A program made the position numbers and the translations under genes. Source: Halioxenophilus aromaticivorans (GTDB taxonomy: Bacteria; Pseudomonadota; Gammaproteobacteria; Pseudomonadales; Cellvibrionaceae). From it: a stretch of 64,000 nucleotides of DNA. This document shows, piece by piece, positions 1 to 8,426 of the stretch (its first letter is position 1; every line of letters begins with the position of its first letter). The notes below the pieces were generated by a model that made no database searches, was not told the origin of the DNA, and was given only the letters and a program-made list of their open reading frames with translations. The stretch is taken from NCBI RefSeq assembly GCF_042850945.1, contig NZ_AP031496.1, positions 3,038,001-3,102,000 on the forward strand, read 5' to 3'.

Positions 1-828
1 GCGAACATCAATAAGGATGCATCTGTCGTCGTGGCCGATGTTTTCTAATAGGTAATCCAACTCAACCACTGCGGCCAAATCTTTTTTCATCAGCGGCAAA
101 AAGTCATCCTTTTCTAGACGCATCAAAACGCCGTCCTGCAGCATTGTTACAGTGGCATTGCGCTGGGTTTGGTTCACCAGTGCGTCTTCACCAAAACAGC
201 GACCCGGGCCAATTTTTGCCACCAGTTTTTCTTCGCCTGTTTCGACATCGCTGATCGTCACCGCCGCTAAGCCGTACTTTATAAAATAACAAGCCTCGCC
301 GACCTCCCCCTGCTGAACAACGACGTCACCGCGATTGACAACTTGCCGTCGCAACTTGGAGAAAATAGTACTTACATTGGTGGGTGGCACTTTAAAAAAC
401 AGATTGGAGTCGAGGATAAAATTGATCCACTGGGCGTCCTCATCGCGGGTGGGGTCGCCAGCTATTTGCACGCGCTGAAATTCTGCCATCTGGCTCCAGC
501 ACAACACATTTCTCAGCTCCTTGGCCGGAAATATCAATAACTCTGCGTCACTCAACGCCTCAACTTCCACCGGTTGATAACATTGGTAGGCCAATGGGTA
601 GAGATTCTCTCTGGCCACTATGGTTTCCTCTGGCCGGCAAGCAGTGCGCACGACAACCTCACCTGAGTATAAAAAGAGGAAACAGTCCCTACCAATAAAC
701 TGACTTTGGAACACCGCTCCTTTGAACAGAAACCGGGACGTCGCTTGATTCAACAAATGCGTTAAATGTTGCTCGGGGATTCGCTGTAAAGGGACGAAGG
801 ACCGAAGGCTGGTAATTCTTTCGTTCAT
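1..828 (-). CDS. Cyclic nucleotide-binding / rhodanese-domain protein (partial)
   Basis: The frame is open from an ATG at 828 to the left edge (276 codons, 3' end missing). I translated it by hand. Residues about 145-240 match a cyclic nucleotide-binding fold: a GDVVVQQGEVGEACYFI stretch followed by a GRCFGEDALVNQTQRNATV phosphate-binding-cassette-like stretch. The N-terminal ~130 residues look like a second, degenerate copy. The last visible residues, CILIDVR, are the usual opening of a rhodanese domain, so the missing C-terminus probably carries one. It starts 11 bases after the stop of the PLP enzyme gene on the same strand, so the two are probably co-transcribed. No Shine-Dalgarno sequence is evident. 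The ligand is not predictable from what is visible. Confidence 0.85.
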   Translation of the reverse strand, partial: MNERITSLRSFVPLQRIPEQHLTHLLNQATSRFLFKGAVFQSQFIGRDCFLFLYSGEVVVRTACRPEETIVARENLYPLAYQCYQPVEVEALSDAELLIFPAKELRNVLCWSQMAEFQRVQIAGDPTRDEDAQWINFILDSNLFFKVPPTNVSTIFSKLRRQVVNRGDVVVQQGEVGEACYFIKYGLAAVTISDVETGEEKLVAKIGPGRCFGEDALVNQTQRNATVTMLQDGVLMRLEKDDFLPLMKKDLAAVVELDYLLENIGHDDRCILIDVR

Positions 829-839
829 AAATGTTGTAA

Positions 840-1811
840 TTAGAAAGCGCCGATATTAATTGATTTGAGCCTAGCCGACGAGTGCAATGGAGACATCAAT
901 TTAGGATAGCCTCGCTTGCCTTGTAAACCCCCAGTGTGGATAACGATCACTCGATCACCAGGCTGAAACTCATCCGCTTCCAACATCGTGAACAGGGCAA
1001 ACATTACCTTAGCTGTGTAGACTGGGTCTAGGGGAATCATGAACTTTCGCTCAAAAAAACGAATAAAGCGCTCTAACTCATTAGGCAGGCGACCATAGCC
1101 TTCCAAGCAAAATCGCCGGTCAATCTTCCAGGAGCACTGAGGTTCGATTGATGCTTGTACGAGTTTCGCTGAAATCGCCGCAGTAAGTTTATCGTCACCC
1201 TTCAGTGGGCTTACGCCAAGCACAGCCACGCCGGCGGGCATTTCTGCCACAATTCCTGCCATGGTAGTCCCCGTGCCACAAGCCACCAACACGTGGGTAC
1301 AGCCGGATGGTGGTAACCCCTGCAACTGCCGACCTATTTGTTGTCCCAAGAGGCGCGTTCCGCGGAACCCAAGAGCGTTGTCTCCGCCCTCGGGGATAAT
1401 ATAAGCATTGGAGAAATCCGCGTGGAGTGATAAACAATACTCTGAAGTGTTGCGCAGAGCCCATTGCTGGCGGTCGACGAAGCGCACCTGCATGCCTGCC
1501 GCTTGGCAATCGCGTAGCGTCGCCGTAAGGTTCGCACGGTAGTCGCCACGGATAATACCAACCGTATTCATGCCCTCTTCCTGCCCCGCTAATGCCAATG
1601 CATGCAGATGATTCGAATACCCTCCCCCAAAAGAAACTAACGTCTGCATGCCATGCTGTTTTGCGTATTGGATATTGAAGCAGAGTTTATACAGCTTGTT
1701 GCCACTGCGGGTGCGATGAACTAAGTCTTCCCTTTGCACTAACACTTGCACGCGTTTTTGTTCCGCCAAAGCAGATCTCAGCTGTTGCAATGGCACTAGA
1801 GGCAGCATCAT
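840..1811 (-). CDS. PLP-dependent D-cysteine desulfhydrase / ACC deaminase family protein
   Basis: This 323-residue protein belongs to the fold-type II PLP enzymes of the D-cysteine desulfhydrase/ACC deaminase group. SGNKLYKL at 36-43 holds the Schiff-base lysine (K39). GGGYSNH at 62-68 is the conserved Ser-Asn-His segment, GTGTT at 179-183 is the phosphate-binding glycine loop, and HTGG at 292-295 is the C-terminal cofactor-side motif. Length is normal for the family. Whether it acts on D-cysteine, ACC or another amino acid cannot be read from sequence. Two consecutive ATGs open the frame, so the start may be three bases later. It lies immediately upstream of the cyclic nucleotide-binding/rhodanese gene, which raises the possibility that both act on sulfur compounds; that link is inference. 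Confidence 0.85.
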   Translation of the reverse strand: MMLPLVPLQQLRSALAEQKRVQVLVQREDLVHRTRSGNKLYKLCFNIQYAKQHGMQTLVSFGGGYSNHLHALALAGQEEGMNTVGIIRGDYRANLTATLRDCQAAGMQVRFVDRQQWALRNTSEYCLSLHADFSNAYIIPEGGDNALGFRGTRLLGQQIGRQLQGLPPSGCTHVLVACGTGTTMAGIVAEMPAGVAVLGVSPLKGDDKLTAAISAKLVQASIEPQCSWKIDRRFCLEGYGRLPNELERFIRFFERKFMIPLDPVYTAKVMFALFTMLEADEFQPGDRVIVIHTGGLQGKRGYPKLMSPLHSSARLKSINIGAF

Positions 1812-2005
1812 TTGTGAGTCTTCAAACTAAGAATACGTCGGCTATTTCGCCAATTAGTGTCGATAAAATATGGCACACAGGCGCCAACGCTGGGTATACA
1901 CGTCGGGTGCTCGACACGTTTGAGGAAAATAAAAAAGGTATATCGCCAAGGATGAAACACCCTACTTTTGAAACAGCACCTAATCATTTATAGAAAACTG
2001 GCAAA

Positions 2006-3385
2006 TTATTGCCCAAAACGAAAGTTCACCACTTTATTTTCTCGATGCTCATCACAACGATCCGATTCGCCAGAATGGAAATCCAAAGGTGAATTGATTT
2101 TTGGAATAGTGCGATTACAAACATTGCCGTTTTTGGCAATGGCTTGACATCGTGGCTTGGAAAAATGATCTAACCAACTACGGTAGGTTGGCAATGAAAC
2201 TCCGCACTTGGCGGCGGCAAAGGCCTCTGGGTTTTGAGTGTATTCGGTTAGCTCATCGCGGTTGACGTTGATGTGGCCTAAGCCGACTTGATAAGCGATA
2301 AAACTAATGCCAGATGTACTTAATTTGTCGATAACCCGGTCGCCGCTGAATTCTTGTAGTTTAGCGTTTTCGTGCTTTAGGCTGGTAATCTCATCTAACA
2401 GATTACTCTGCTGCTCGGTGAGATACATCAGCTCTATTTCACGTAGCTGCACGGTTTCTTTCAGATTTTTAGTTACAGATTCAACCCTGGCTTGACTTTC
2501 GGCCTCGAATTGCTGATTCAACAACTGGATTTGTTCATCATTGGTGTAGCGGGTACTCTTAAGTCGCTCCTCAAAAAACTGCCGCAATTGCGACATTTTA
2601 TGGGTTTGGTTATCCAGGGTTTGCTTTACCTGTTCAGACAGTGACTTTTGCGTTTCCAGATCGGTTTGCAAGTCGGCGATCTGCGTTCGGTACTGATCAA
2701 CGCGGGCCTGGTGGTCGCGATTTAACAGCTCAATACGCTTTTGTTGCTTGTTGCGCAGAGTAGCCAGCCTTAGTCTTTGCTTTTTAAGCGTGTTCGCTAA
2801 GCGGTTCCTAAAGCTACGATACAGTTTGGCTTTTAACTCGCTTTCGAGTTCCTCAAGCCAGCCCCGCTCCAGCCGCCGTTCTTCTACACTGGTTAACGTT
2901 GGTATTGCATCCGCAACGGGTGGGGAATCGGCGACCACTTTTTTGAACGCAACGCCCATTTTATTGGCTTCAATGGTGCGCTGAATGAGTGTGAAATCAT
3001 TGCGCCCGGGCGACATATCAGGATCCCAAAGAGAGCGCTGATGCCATTGTACCGGGCACTGGGTGTAGCACGCCAGGCGAATGGGGCCGGAGCCTAAATC
3101 TGGCCCCTTGGCCGCCGATTCAACCAGTTGTTGAATTGGCAGGTTCCAGCCCCGGTCGGCAAAACCCTGGTGATCGAAATCGATCAAAAAGAAAACCGCG
3201 ACGGTTAAGTGAAATCTGTGGTTGAGTTCGATATAAACGGCTTGCAAGCTTTGGCTAGCAAAGTTGGGCAGCGGGATGAAGGCATCAAGCACGGCTTCAA
3301 ATTCGGTGTATAGCATCTCACCGATAATTTCATTGTGCTTTAAAAATAAAACCGCCCTAGCGGACTCATCAACTGTAGGTAGCAT
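2006..3385 (-). CDS. Coiled-coil protein with putative C-terminal zinc site, function unknown
   Basis: I do not recognise a named family for this 459-residue protein. Three parts are visible. Residues 1-~165 form a globular N-terminal domain rich in aromatic residues. Residues ~175-350 are highly charged and heptad-like (Arg, Gln, Glu, Leu), a long coiled coil. The C-terminal ~100 residues are globular again and end with a Cys-rich stretch: RCQAIAKNGNVCNRT, then RCDEHR, giving C-x7-C ... C-x2-H, spacing that fits a small zinc knuckle. No signal peptide or membrane segment is present, so it is probably cytoplasmic. It stands alone, with 194 bases to the next gene and a 1 kb gene-poor stretch upstream. 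A nucleic-acid or scaffold role is only a guess from the architecture. Confidence 0.8.
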   Translation of the reverse strand: MLPTVDESARAVLFLKHNEIIGEMLYTEFEAVLDAFIPLPNFASQSLQAVYIELNHRFHLTVAVFFLIDFDHQGFADRGWNLPIQQLVESAAKGPDLGSGPIRLACYTQCPVQWHQRSLWDPDMSPGRNDFTLIQRTIEANKMGVAFKKVVADSPPVADAIPTLTSVEERRLERGWLEELESELKAKLYRSFRNRLANTLKKQRLRLATLRNKQQKRIELLNRDHQARVDQYRTQIADLQTDLETQKSLSEQVKQTLDNQTHKMSQLRQFFEERLKSTRYTNDEQIQLLNQQFEAESQARVESVTKNLKETVQLREIELMYLTEQQSNLLDEITSLKHENAKLQEFSGDRVIDKLSTSGISFIAYQVGLGHINVNRDELTEYTQNPEAFAAAKCGVSLPTYRSWLDHFSKPRCQAIAKNGNVCNRTIPKINSPLDFHSGESDRCDEHRENKVVNFRFGQ

Positions 3386-3601
3386 AGTTCTTCACCTGTG
3401 CGTGGCCCTTTGCCCACCGCAAAATTATCCTTAACTACGATGCAATATCCATTCTCCGAACTCCAAATGCCTGACAATGACTCGAGAATCAACCTGCGCC
3501 ATGCATACGCGCGCCTTTATCATCAAGTCTAGCTAGTTTGGAAGCTGACTAACCAGCAGTTCGCTCTTAAAAGGTGAGAATTTGCTCTAGTTCCAAATTT
3601 T

Positions 3602-3648
3602 TGTGATCGTTTCACGTATTGATTGCTCAATATGTGAACCAGATCAAA
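3602..3648. promoter_or_regulatory. Pair of CRP-like dyads
   Basis: TGTGA-N6-TCAAA at 3633-3648 matches nine of ten positions of the CRP core TGTGA-N6-TCACA. A second, weaker dyad TGTGA-N5-TCACG at 3602-3616 begins 31 bases earlier, about three helical turns away. The nearest gene on the minus strand starts at 3385; no gene starts nearby on the plus strand. The match is by eye only. Confidence 0.3.
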
Positions 3649-4289
3649 AAAAGGTTACACACATTAACACAACCATTACATTTTACAGTGTTAGGTTAAA
3701 TTGTTGGCCTTTATCGACGCTTGGCAATCAAAGACGATAAGCGCGCCACGATAAAACTCAATCCTATAACCGCTAACTTAGCTCTATACCAACAGCTTGT
3801 TATTGTAACTTAAGCCAGATAAAAACAGTGCTACGCCTTGTCGCCAACCGGCACCCCATGCCTTTGGCATGACGGTAAGAAAAACTGCATCGGTGTGCCG
3901 CTGAGATGTATTTGGCTCAGCATACCGAGCCCCCTACTTCGCCCTACCATACGGTGTTAAATCAGTGCTGCACTCACACCGCTTGGGCAATAAATCAAAA
4001 TGAAGATTTGAATCGATCATTGGGCCTAGCCGAGAGAAGGCTAACTGAGAGCGGGCCTAACTGAGAGAGCTTAAGTCGGAGTGTTCGAACTGAAGTAAGC
4101 TAATGGGGTGTAACAGGAAGATGTTGTGAGGATAATTGACGCTTACGAGAAGTAATAGACAGCACCAAAGGAACTTATTTGGGCGACCAGAGTACACTAC
4201 ATGTGAATGCGACTGAGTCTTCGGAACTGCGGGCGCCGCTGCCTAGGTGCTGTTTTAACTACTGCTAACTGATGTTTAACTTCTTTTCT

Positions 4290-4345
4290 GTCTTAAGTAC
4301 TGACTATTCAACGTACTAACTATTCCAGTACTAACTATTCAACAT
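4290..4345. repeat. Three-copy short tandem repeat (GTACTAACTATTC-like)
   Basis: Three adjacent near-copies of a 15-16 base unit are visible: GTACTGACTATTCAAC, GTACTAACTATTCCA and GTACTAACTATTCAAC. They lie about 65 bases downstream of the stop codon of the 27-residue minus-strand ORF. No function is evident. Confidence 0.6.
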
Positions 4346-4409
4346 ATTAACAATCGACCGTGCAGACTACTTTCCGCACTGGTTACTGTATTCACTCTAT
4401 TTTAAGAAC

Positions 4410-4493
4410 CTACATTTCGTCGCTGTCTAGCAGCATATCGTCGTCTTCTTCGAAGAATTCGTCTTCGAGTAGATCTTCAATATAGTCTTGCAT
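4410..4493 (-). CDS. 27-residue highly acidic small protein (candidate)
   Basis: A short frame below usual length cut-offs begins at ATG 4491-4493 and ends at TAG 4410-4412. It is preceded by an excellent Shine-Dalgarno sequence, AAGGAG followed by ATAAC and the ATG. The peptide begins MQDYIEDLLEDEFFEEDD and ends MLLDSDEM. It contains thirteen Asp/Glu and no Lys or Arg, so it would be extremely acidic. It lies 201 bases downstream of serC on the same strand. The near-ideal ribosome site and the coherent composition are the reasons to call it. I know of no named family for it. It could be a regulatory peptide, an adaptor or a chance frame. Confidence 0.5.
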   Translation of the reverse strand: MQDYIEDLLEDEFFEEDDDMLLDSDEM

Positions 4494-4694
4494 GTTATCT
4501 CCTTCTTGTTATTCGTTAACTTGTTACCTTTACGCCCTGAAGCTGGTACCAGACCAAACATAAGGCGTATCGGCAGCAAGCTGGATATTATGAACAGATA
4601 TCGTAATATAAGTTCAAAGCAAATCTGGGGCCAGGCCAGATTTGGTAACGTTAAGCAAGAAACGTGAAATAACAATGACAATAAGATGACAGTA

Positions 4695-5837
4695 TTATGA
4701 CTGACAGACCTCGTTGTAGGCCCACTCTAACCAAGGCAATAGCGCCTCGATGTCTTCCAGTTCCACCGTAGCACCACACCAAATACGGATACCCGAGGGC
4801 GCATCTCGGTAGGAACCGATATCAAAAGCAACTTCCTGCTCGTCCAGCAGATCAACCATAGCGCTGACTTGTTGAGAAGAAGCATTGAGTGTCAAACAGA
4901 CACTGGTGTTAGAGATTTGAGACGAGTCCTGTGCCAAAAATTGTATCCAAGGACGCTCTGCCACAAAGTCTACTATAGCACTCAGGTTACCTTCGCTACG
5001 TTCAATCAACCGCTCCACGCCGCCGACACTCTCAACCCATTGCAAAGCATCTAGGTAATCGGCAACACACAACATTGAGGGGGTATTGATGGTAGCCCCC
5101 TTAAAAATGCCTTCAATCAGCTTGCCACCGGAGGTAAGACGGAAAATCTTTGGCAACGGCCAGGGGGGTGTATAGGATTCAAGCCGCTGTACAGCGCGGG
5201 GACTTAGAATCAACATGCCGTGTGCCCCTTCGCCGCCAAGCACCTTCTGCCAGGAAAAGGTGACCACATCCAGCTTATGCCACGGCAGGTCCATAGCAAA
5301 GACCGCTGATGTCGCATCGCAGATGGTCAGACCGGAACGTTGATCATCAATCCAATCACCATTGGGCACTTTCACGCCGGACGTGGTGCCGTTCCAGGTG
5401 AAAACAACATCGTGGTCGAAATTAGCTTGGTTTAGATCAGGTAATAAACCGTAGTCAGCGGTATAGCTGTTTACGTTTTGCAGCTTAAGTTGCTTAACGA
5501 CATCGTTTACCCATGTCAGCCCAAACGATTCCCAGGCCAAAATGTCTACAGGCCGCTGCCCCAGTAAACTCCAAAGCGCCATTTCAACCGCGCCGGTGTC
5601 AGATGCCGGAACAACGCCAATTCTGTACCCATCGGGCAGCCCCAATAAATGCGCCGTTTTGGTGCAGCAAAGTTCCAGCGCGCTCTTGCCTTGCGCACCG
5701 CGGTGTGATTTGCCAAGGGTTGATAGATCCAGGGAAGCTACGTCGTAGCCTGGACGTTTACGGCACGGCCCGGACGAAAACCTAGGGTTAGCTGGTTTTA
5801 CTGTAGGCGGCGCAGAAGCAAAGGATGGAGTTGACAT
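4695..5837 (-). CDS. serC: Phosphoserine aminotransferase (Methanosarcina-type)
   Basis: The product transfers an amino group from glutamate to 3-phosphohydroxypyruvate in serine synthesis. The 380-residue sequence follows the alternative SerC subfamily described for Methanosarcina and many alphaproteobacteria rather than the ~360-residue E. coli type: KPANPRFSSGPCRKRPG near the N-terminus (14-30), GKSHR at 42-46, ICDATSAVF at 172-180 with the cofactor aspartate D174, and TFSWQKVLGGEGAHG with the PLP lysine K198. No other serine-pathway gene is adjacent. The gene stands alone on its strand, followed by the small acidic ORF. Assignment of the subfamily is from motif memory and should be firm at the family level. 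Confidence 0.88.
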   Translation of the reverse strand: MSTPSFASAPPTVKPANPRFSSGPCRKRPGYDVASLDLSTLGKSHRGAQGKSALELCCTKTAHLLGLPDGYRIGVVPASDTGAVEMALWSLLGQRPVDILAWESFGLTWVNDVVKQLKLQNVNSYTADYGLLPDLNQANFDHDVVFTWNGTTSGVKVPNGDWIDDQRSGLTICDATSAVFAMDLPWHKLDVVTFSWQKVLGGEGAHGMLILSPRAVQRLESYTPPWPLPKIFRLTSGGKLIEGIFKGATINTPSMLCVADYLDALQWVESVGGVERLIERSEGNLSAIVDFVAERPWIQFLAQDSSQISNTSVCLTLNASSQQVSAMVDLLDEQEVAFDIGSYRDAPSGIRIWCGATVELEDIEALLPWLEWAYNEVCQS

Positions 5838-6062
5838 GATATCGCTCTAACTCGAAAGGGACTAATCCAAGAGGGGCGACATTATGCCATTACGAATATC
5901 CGTTTCCAGGCTTTCCTTACCAACTCTGCGTTTTTTCGGTGGAATAGGCTCGTCTGGCAGTTAGTCATGATGACCATAAGTTCCAGGAAGGAAGATACCC
6001 CCCCCTAAATTGGCTAATTACAGAGATTGCTGCTCTACTGAAAGAGCTGCAACAGGCCGATT

Positions 6063-6917
6063 TTAGTACAGCAACGTGTAGTATTTACGCTGATACTTTA
6101 TTGCAATAGGATCCGATTTCCCCAATGTGGCGAGCATATCCAAGAACAAGCGCTTGGCTTCGCCGTCTTGGAAGTTAAGGTCCTTTCTCAGAATGCCTAT
6201 CAACAATTCCAGAGCATCGCCATGCATGCCACTTTGATTGTATTGCACAGCCAGCTGCAACTTCAGGTTGGCATCTTCTGGATTGGTGGCAAGTTGCTGT
6301 TCCAGCGCTTCTACCTCAGGGCTTTTAGCAGACTCACGCTGCAGTTCTAAGCGGGCAAGTAGTGTTTTATAAACGTCATCTTGATCAACCATTTTAATGG
6401 ATTCTAGACACTTCTCTGCTTCATCCAGGCGATTGAGTTCCAGATAACACTGAGTCAACAACAGCAGCACTTCACTACTTTCGGGCGCTGCGGCAAGCGC
6501 CGAACGCAGCGGCTCAAGGGCTGGGGTGAACTGCCCTTCGGACATCAACATCTGGGCTTGGTTAACATCTTCGCGCCAGGGTTCGGGCAAGTATTTTTCC
6601 AACAATTGCCGAATTTCACTTTCTGGCTGTGCACCAGCGAAGCCGTCTACTGGCTGACCGTCCTTAAAAATCATTACCGTAGGAAGGCTACGAACACCCA
6701 ATTGGCTGGCGATCATTTGTTGTTCGTCTGCATCGATTTTAGCGAGCAAAAATTGACCGTTGTATTCTTGAGCCAATCGCTCCAAAAGCGGTGTCAAAGT
6801 TTTGCAGTGCGAGCACCACTCAGCCCAAAAGTCGACCACCACCGGCCTTATTTTTGATTCTTCAATCAACAACTGTTGAGCGTTCTCTTGTGTTATATCG
6901 ACGACAACGGGTTCCAT
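6063..6917 (-). CDS. cnoX: CnoX/YbbN-type thioredoxin-TPR chaperedoxin
   Basis: The 284-residue protein has an N-terminal thioredoxin domain (about 1-108) and a helical TPR-like C-terminal part (about 115-280), the architecture of YbbN/CnoX, a holdase that protects proteins during bleach stress and hands them to GroEL or DnaK. The active-site segment reads WCSHC (34-38), so unlike E. coli CnoX, which has SxxC, both redox cysteines are present; the cis-proline is in RSLPT (P79). That suggests retained oxidoreductase activity, as in some non-enteric homologues. Length matches the family. The gene stands alone between serC and the long intergenic region before phaB. Confidence 0.9.
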   Translation of the reverse strand: MEPVVVDITQENAQQLLIEESKIRPVVVDFWAEWCSHCKTLTPLLERLAQEYNGQFLLAKIDADEQQMIASQLGVRSLPTVMIFKDGQPVDGFAGAQPESEIRQLLEKYLPEPWREDVNQAQMLMSEGQFTPALEPLRSALAAAPESSEVLLLLTQCYLELNRLDEAEKCLESIKMVDQDDVYKTLLARLELQRESAKSPEVEALEQQLATNPEDANLKLQLAVQYNQSGMHGDALELLIGILRKDLNFQDGEAKRLFLDMLATLGKSDPIAIKYQRKYYTLLY

Positions 6918-7700
6918 TAACGTAAGGCTCCGGCAGTGAAAGTATGTTATGCATCACGTGGGGGCGATGTAGGTAAAATTCAATAGACCACTAACACTGC
7001 CGGGTCAATTACAACGGTCAGGTTAGACCTATAGTCTGACCATAGTCTGCCAAAGTTGGATTAAGCGATAGTAGTAGGCTGGGCATTGACGACAAGCAGG
7101 CGAATCAACCCGGTCGAATGTATTGTCTACGCGAAGCGCTCATCCGGCCGTAACCAAAGTTGCCTTCGAAAAAGTATCACCCAAATTAAGCAGAAACATA
7201 AAAATTAATTAACTGGCAAAAGTTAGCAAAGTATTTGCATGGTTCAGCAGTAATAATTTCGAAAGGTGCCAACATTACAAGTTACACGGTAACAGTGCCC
7301 TATCGATATTGAACCGTTTCAATTTGAAATACTGCTTGGGTAACACTGATGATCACTGGTAGAGGGCGCACCGCTAATTAGGCTCAAATTGGTTATCGAT
7401 CAAACAGCCTTTAAATATTTCAACGAAAACACTATCCAGTGAAATTTTTGCATGATAGTTTCGACATTTACTGTTCAACCCCCTGCAAAATGCGCTAAAG
7501 GAGTGGCCAAGTCTTTTAATAAACTAATCGCTACTAAAGACCCCGCGCCATATAGCAATTAATTCATAGAATCGTGTTAAGTGTATCCATCACACACGAG
7601 TCTCATTATAAAAGGAAGTTACACCCACAAGGATGTTTCCCGTCTCGAGTGAGAAGTACGAGGCTATCTATGTTTAAACCAAGTAATAGGAGTACGATCA
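6918..7700. other. Intergenic region between divergent cnoX and phaB
   Basis: This 783-base stretch separates divergently transcribed genes, so it must hold both promoters. I see no coding frame with a ribosome site. A 14-base inverted repeat, TTGAA-CCGT-TTCAA, lies at 7309-7322, about 380 bases before phaB. It has no assigned regulator. AT-rich segments around 7190-7260 and 7540-7620 are compatible with promoter DNA, but I cannot pick a hexamer pair with confidence. Confidence 0.5.
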
Positions 7701-8426
7701 ATGGGAAGAGTAGCAGTGGTAACCGGTGGTACGCGTGGAATCGGCGAGGCTATTTGCCTTGAGATGAAAGCTATGGGGCACCAAGTTATCGCCAACTACG
7801 GCGGCAATGACGATGCAGCCAAAGCCTTTACCGAAAAAACGGGTATCCCCGCGGTAAAATTTGATGTCGCTGATTACGACGCAGTTGAAAATGGCCTGAC
7901 TCAAATTGAATCTGATTTTGGCGCCATCGAAATCATTGTAAACAATGCGGGCATCACTAGAGACGGCGTGCTGGCCAAAATGAACTGTGATAACTGGAAT
8001 GCTGTGCTAGAAACTAACCTCAAATCTTGTTACAACACATGCCACAAGGTGGTTCCTGGCATGCGTGAAAGAGGCTTTGGTCGCATTATCAATATCAGCT
8101 CTGTTAACGGACAACAAGGTCAATACGGCCAAGTTAACTACACTGCAGCGAAAGCTGGCGTATTAGGCTTCACCAAGGCATTGGCCTTAGAGACCGCTAA
8201 GTACGGCATCACTGTAAACGCCATAGCCCCAGGCTATGTGGATACAGAGATGGTGCGCGCAGTGCCGCCAGAAGTACTGGAAAAAATTATACAGAAAATT
8301 CCAGTAGGTCGTCTTGGCAACACTGGAGACATCGCACGAGCCGCTGGATTCTTGGCCGACGAACGAAATAGCTTTATTACCGGTTCTACCTTGTCCATCA
8401 ATGGCGGGCAATTTATGGCCAACTAG
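7701..8426 (+). CDS. phaB: Acetoacetyl-CoA reductase
   Basis: The product reduces acetoacetyl-CoA to (R)-3-hydroxybutyryl-CoA with NADPH, the second step of polyhydroxybutyrate synthesis. It is a 241-residue short-chain dehydrogenase: TGGTRGIG at 8-15 binds the nucleotide, NNAG is at 81-84, and the catalytic Ser134, Tyr147 and Lys151 sit in SSVNGQQGQYGQVNYTAAK. That Gln-rich active-site segment is characteristic of PhaB and separates it from the closely related FabG. An AGGAG lies eight bases before the ATG. No phaA or phaC is adjacent, so the rest of the pathway, if present, is elsewhere. Confidence 0.9.
   Translation: MGRVAVVTGGTRGIGEAICLEMKAMGHQVIANYGGNDDAAKAFTEKTGIPAVKFDVADYDAVENGLTQIESDFGAIEIIVNNAGITRDGVLAKMNCDNWNAVLETNLKSCYNTCHKVVPGMRERGFGRIINISSVNGQQGQYGQVNYTAAKAGVLGFTKALALETAKYGITVNAIAPGYVDTEMVRAVPPEVLEKIIQKIPVGRLGNTGDIARAAGFLADERNSFITGSTLSINGGQFMAN

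Larger units (their letters stand above)
3386..4409. other. Gene-poor interval with CRP-like sites and short degenerate repeats
   Basis: No convincing protein-coding frame is present in about 1 kb. Visible structure: two TGTGA-type dyads at 3602-3616 and 3633-3648; a perfect hairpin CATGCC-TTT-GGCATG at 3857-3871; a GCTGAG/CTCAGC hairpin near 3899-3923; three degenerate copies of a GCCTAACTGAGAG-like unit between about 4023 and 4070; and three near-copies of a GTACTAACTATTC unit between about 4297 and 4343. This could hold an untranslated RNA or decayed sequence. Confidence 0.5.

Noticed and set aside
1790..1993. 67-codon plus-strand frame upstream of the PLP enzyme
   Set aside because: No ribosome site, starts inside the enzyme gene on the other strand, and the product has no recognisable pattern.
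3621..3632. FNR/Anr box (TTGA-TTGC-TCAA)
   Set aside because: The half-site spacing is two bases too short for FNR (TTGAT-N4-ATCAA).
4427..4681. 84-codon minus-strand frame in the serC-proximal gap
   Set aside because: It overlaps the small acidic ORF in another frame, lacks a ribosome site, and its product is a low-complexity hydrophobic/basic mix without family features.
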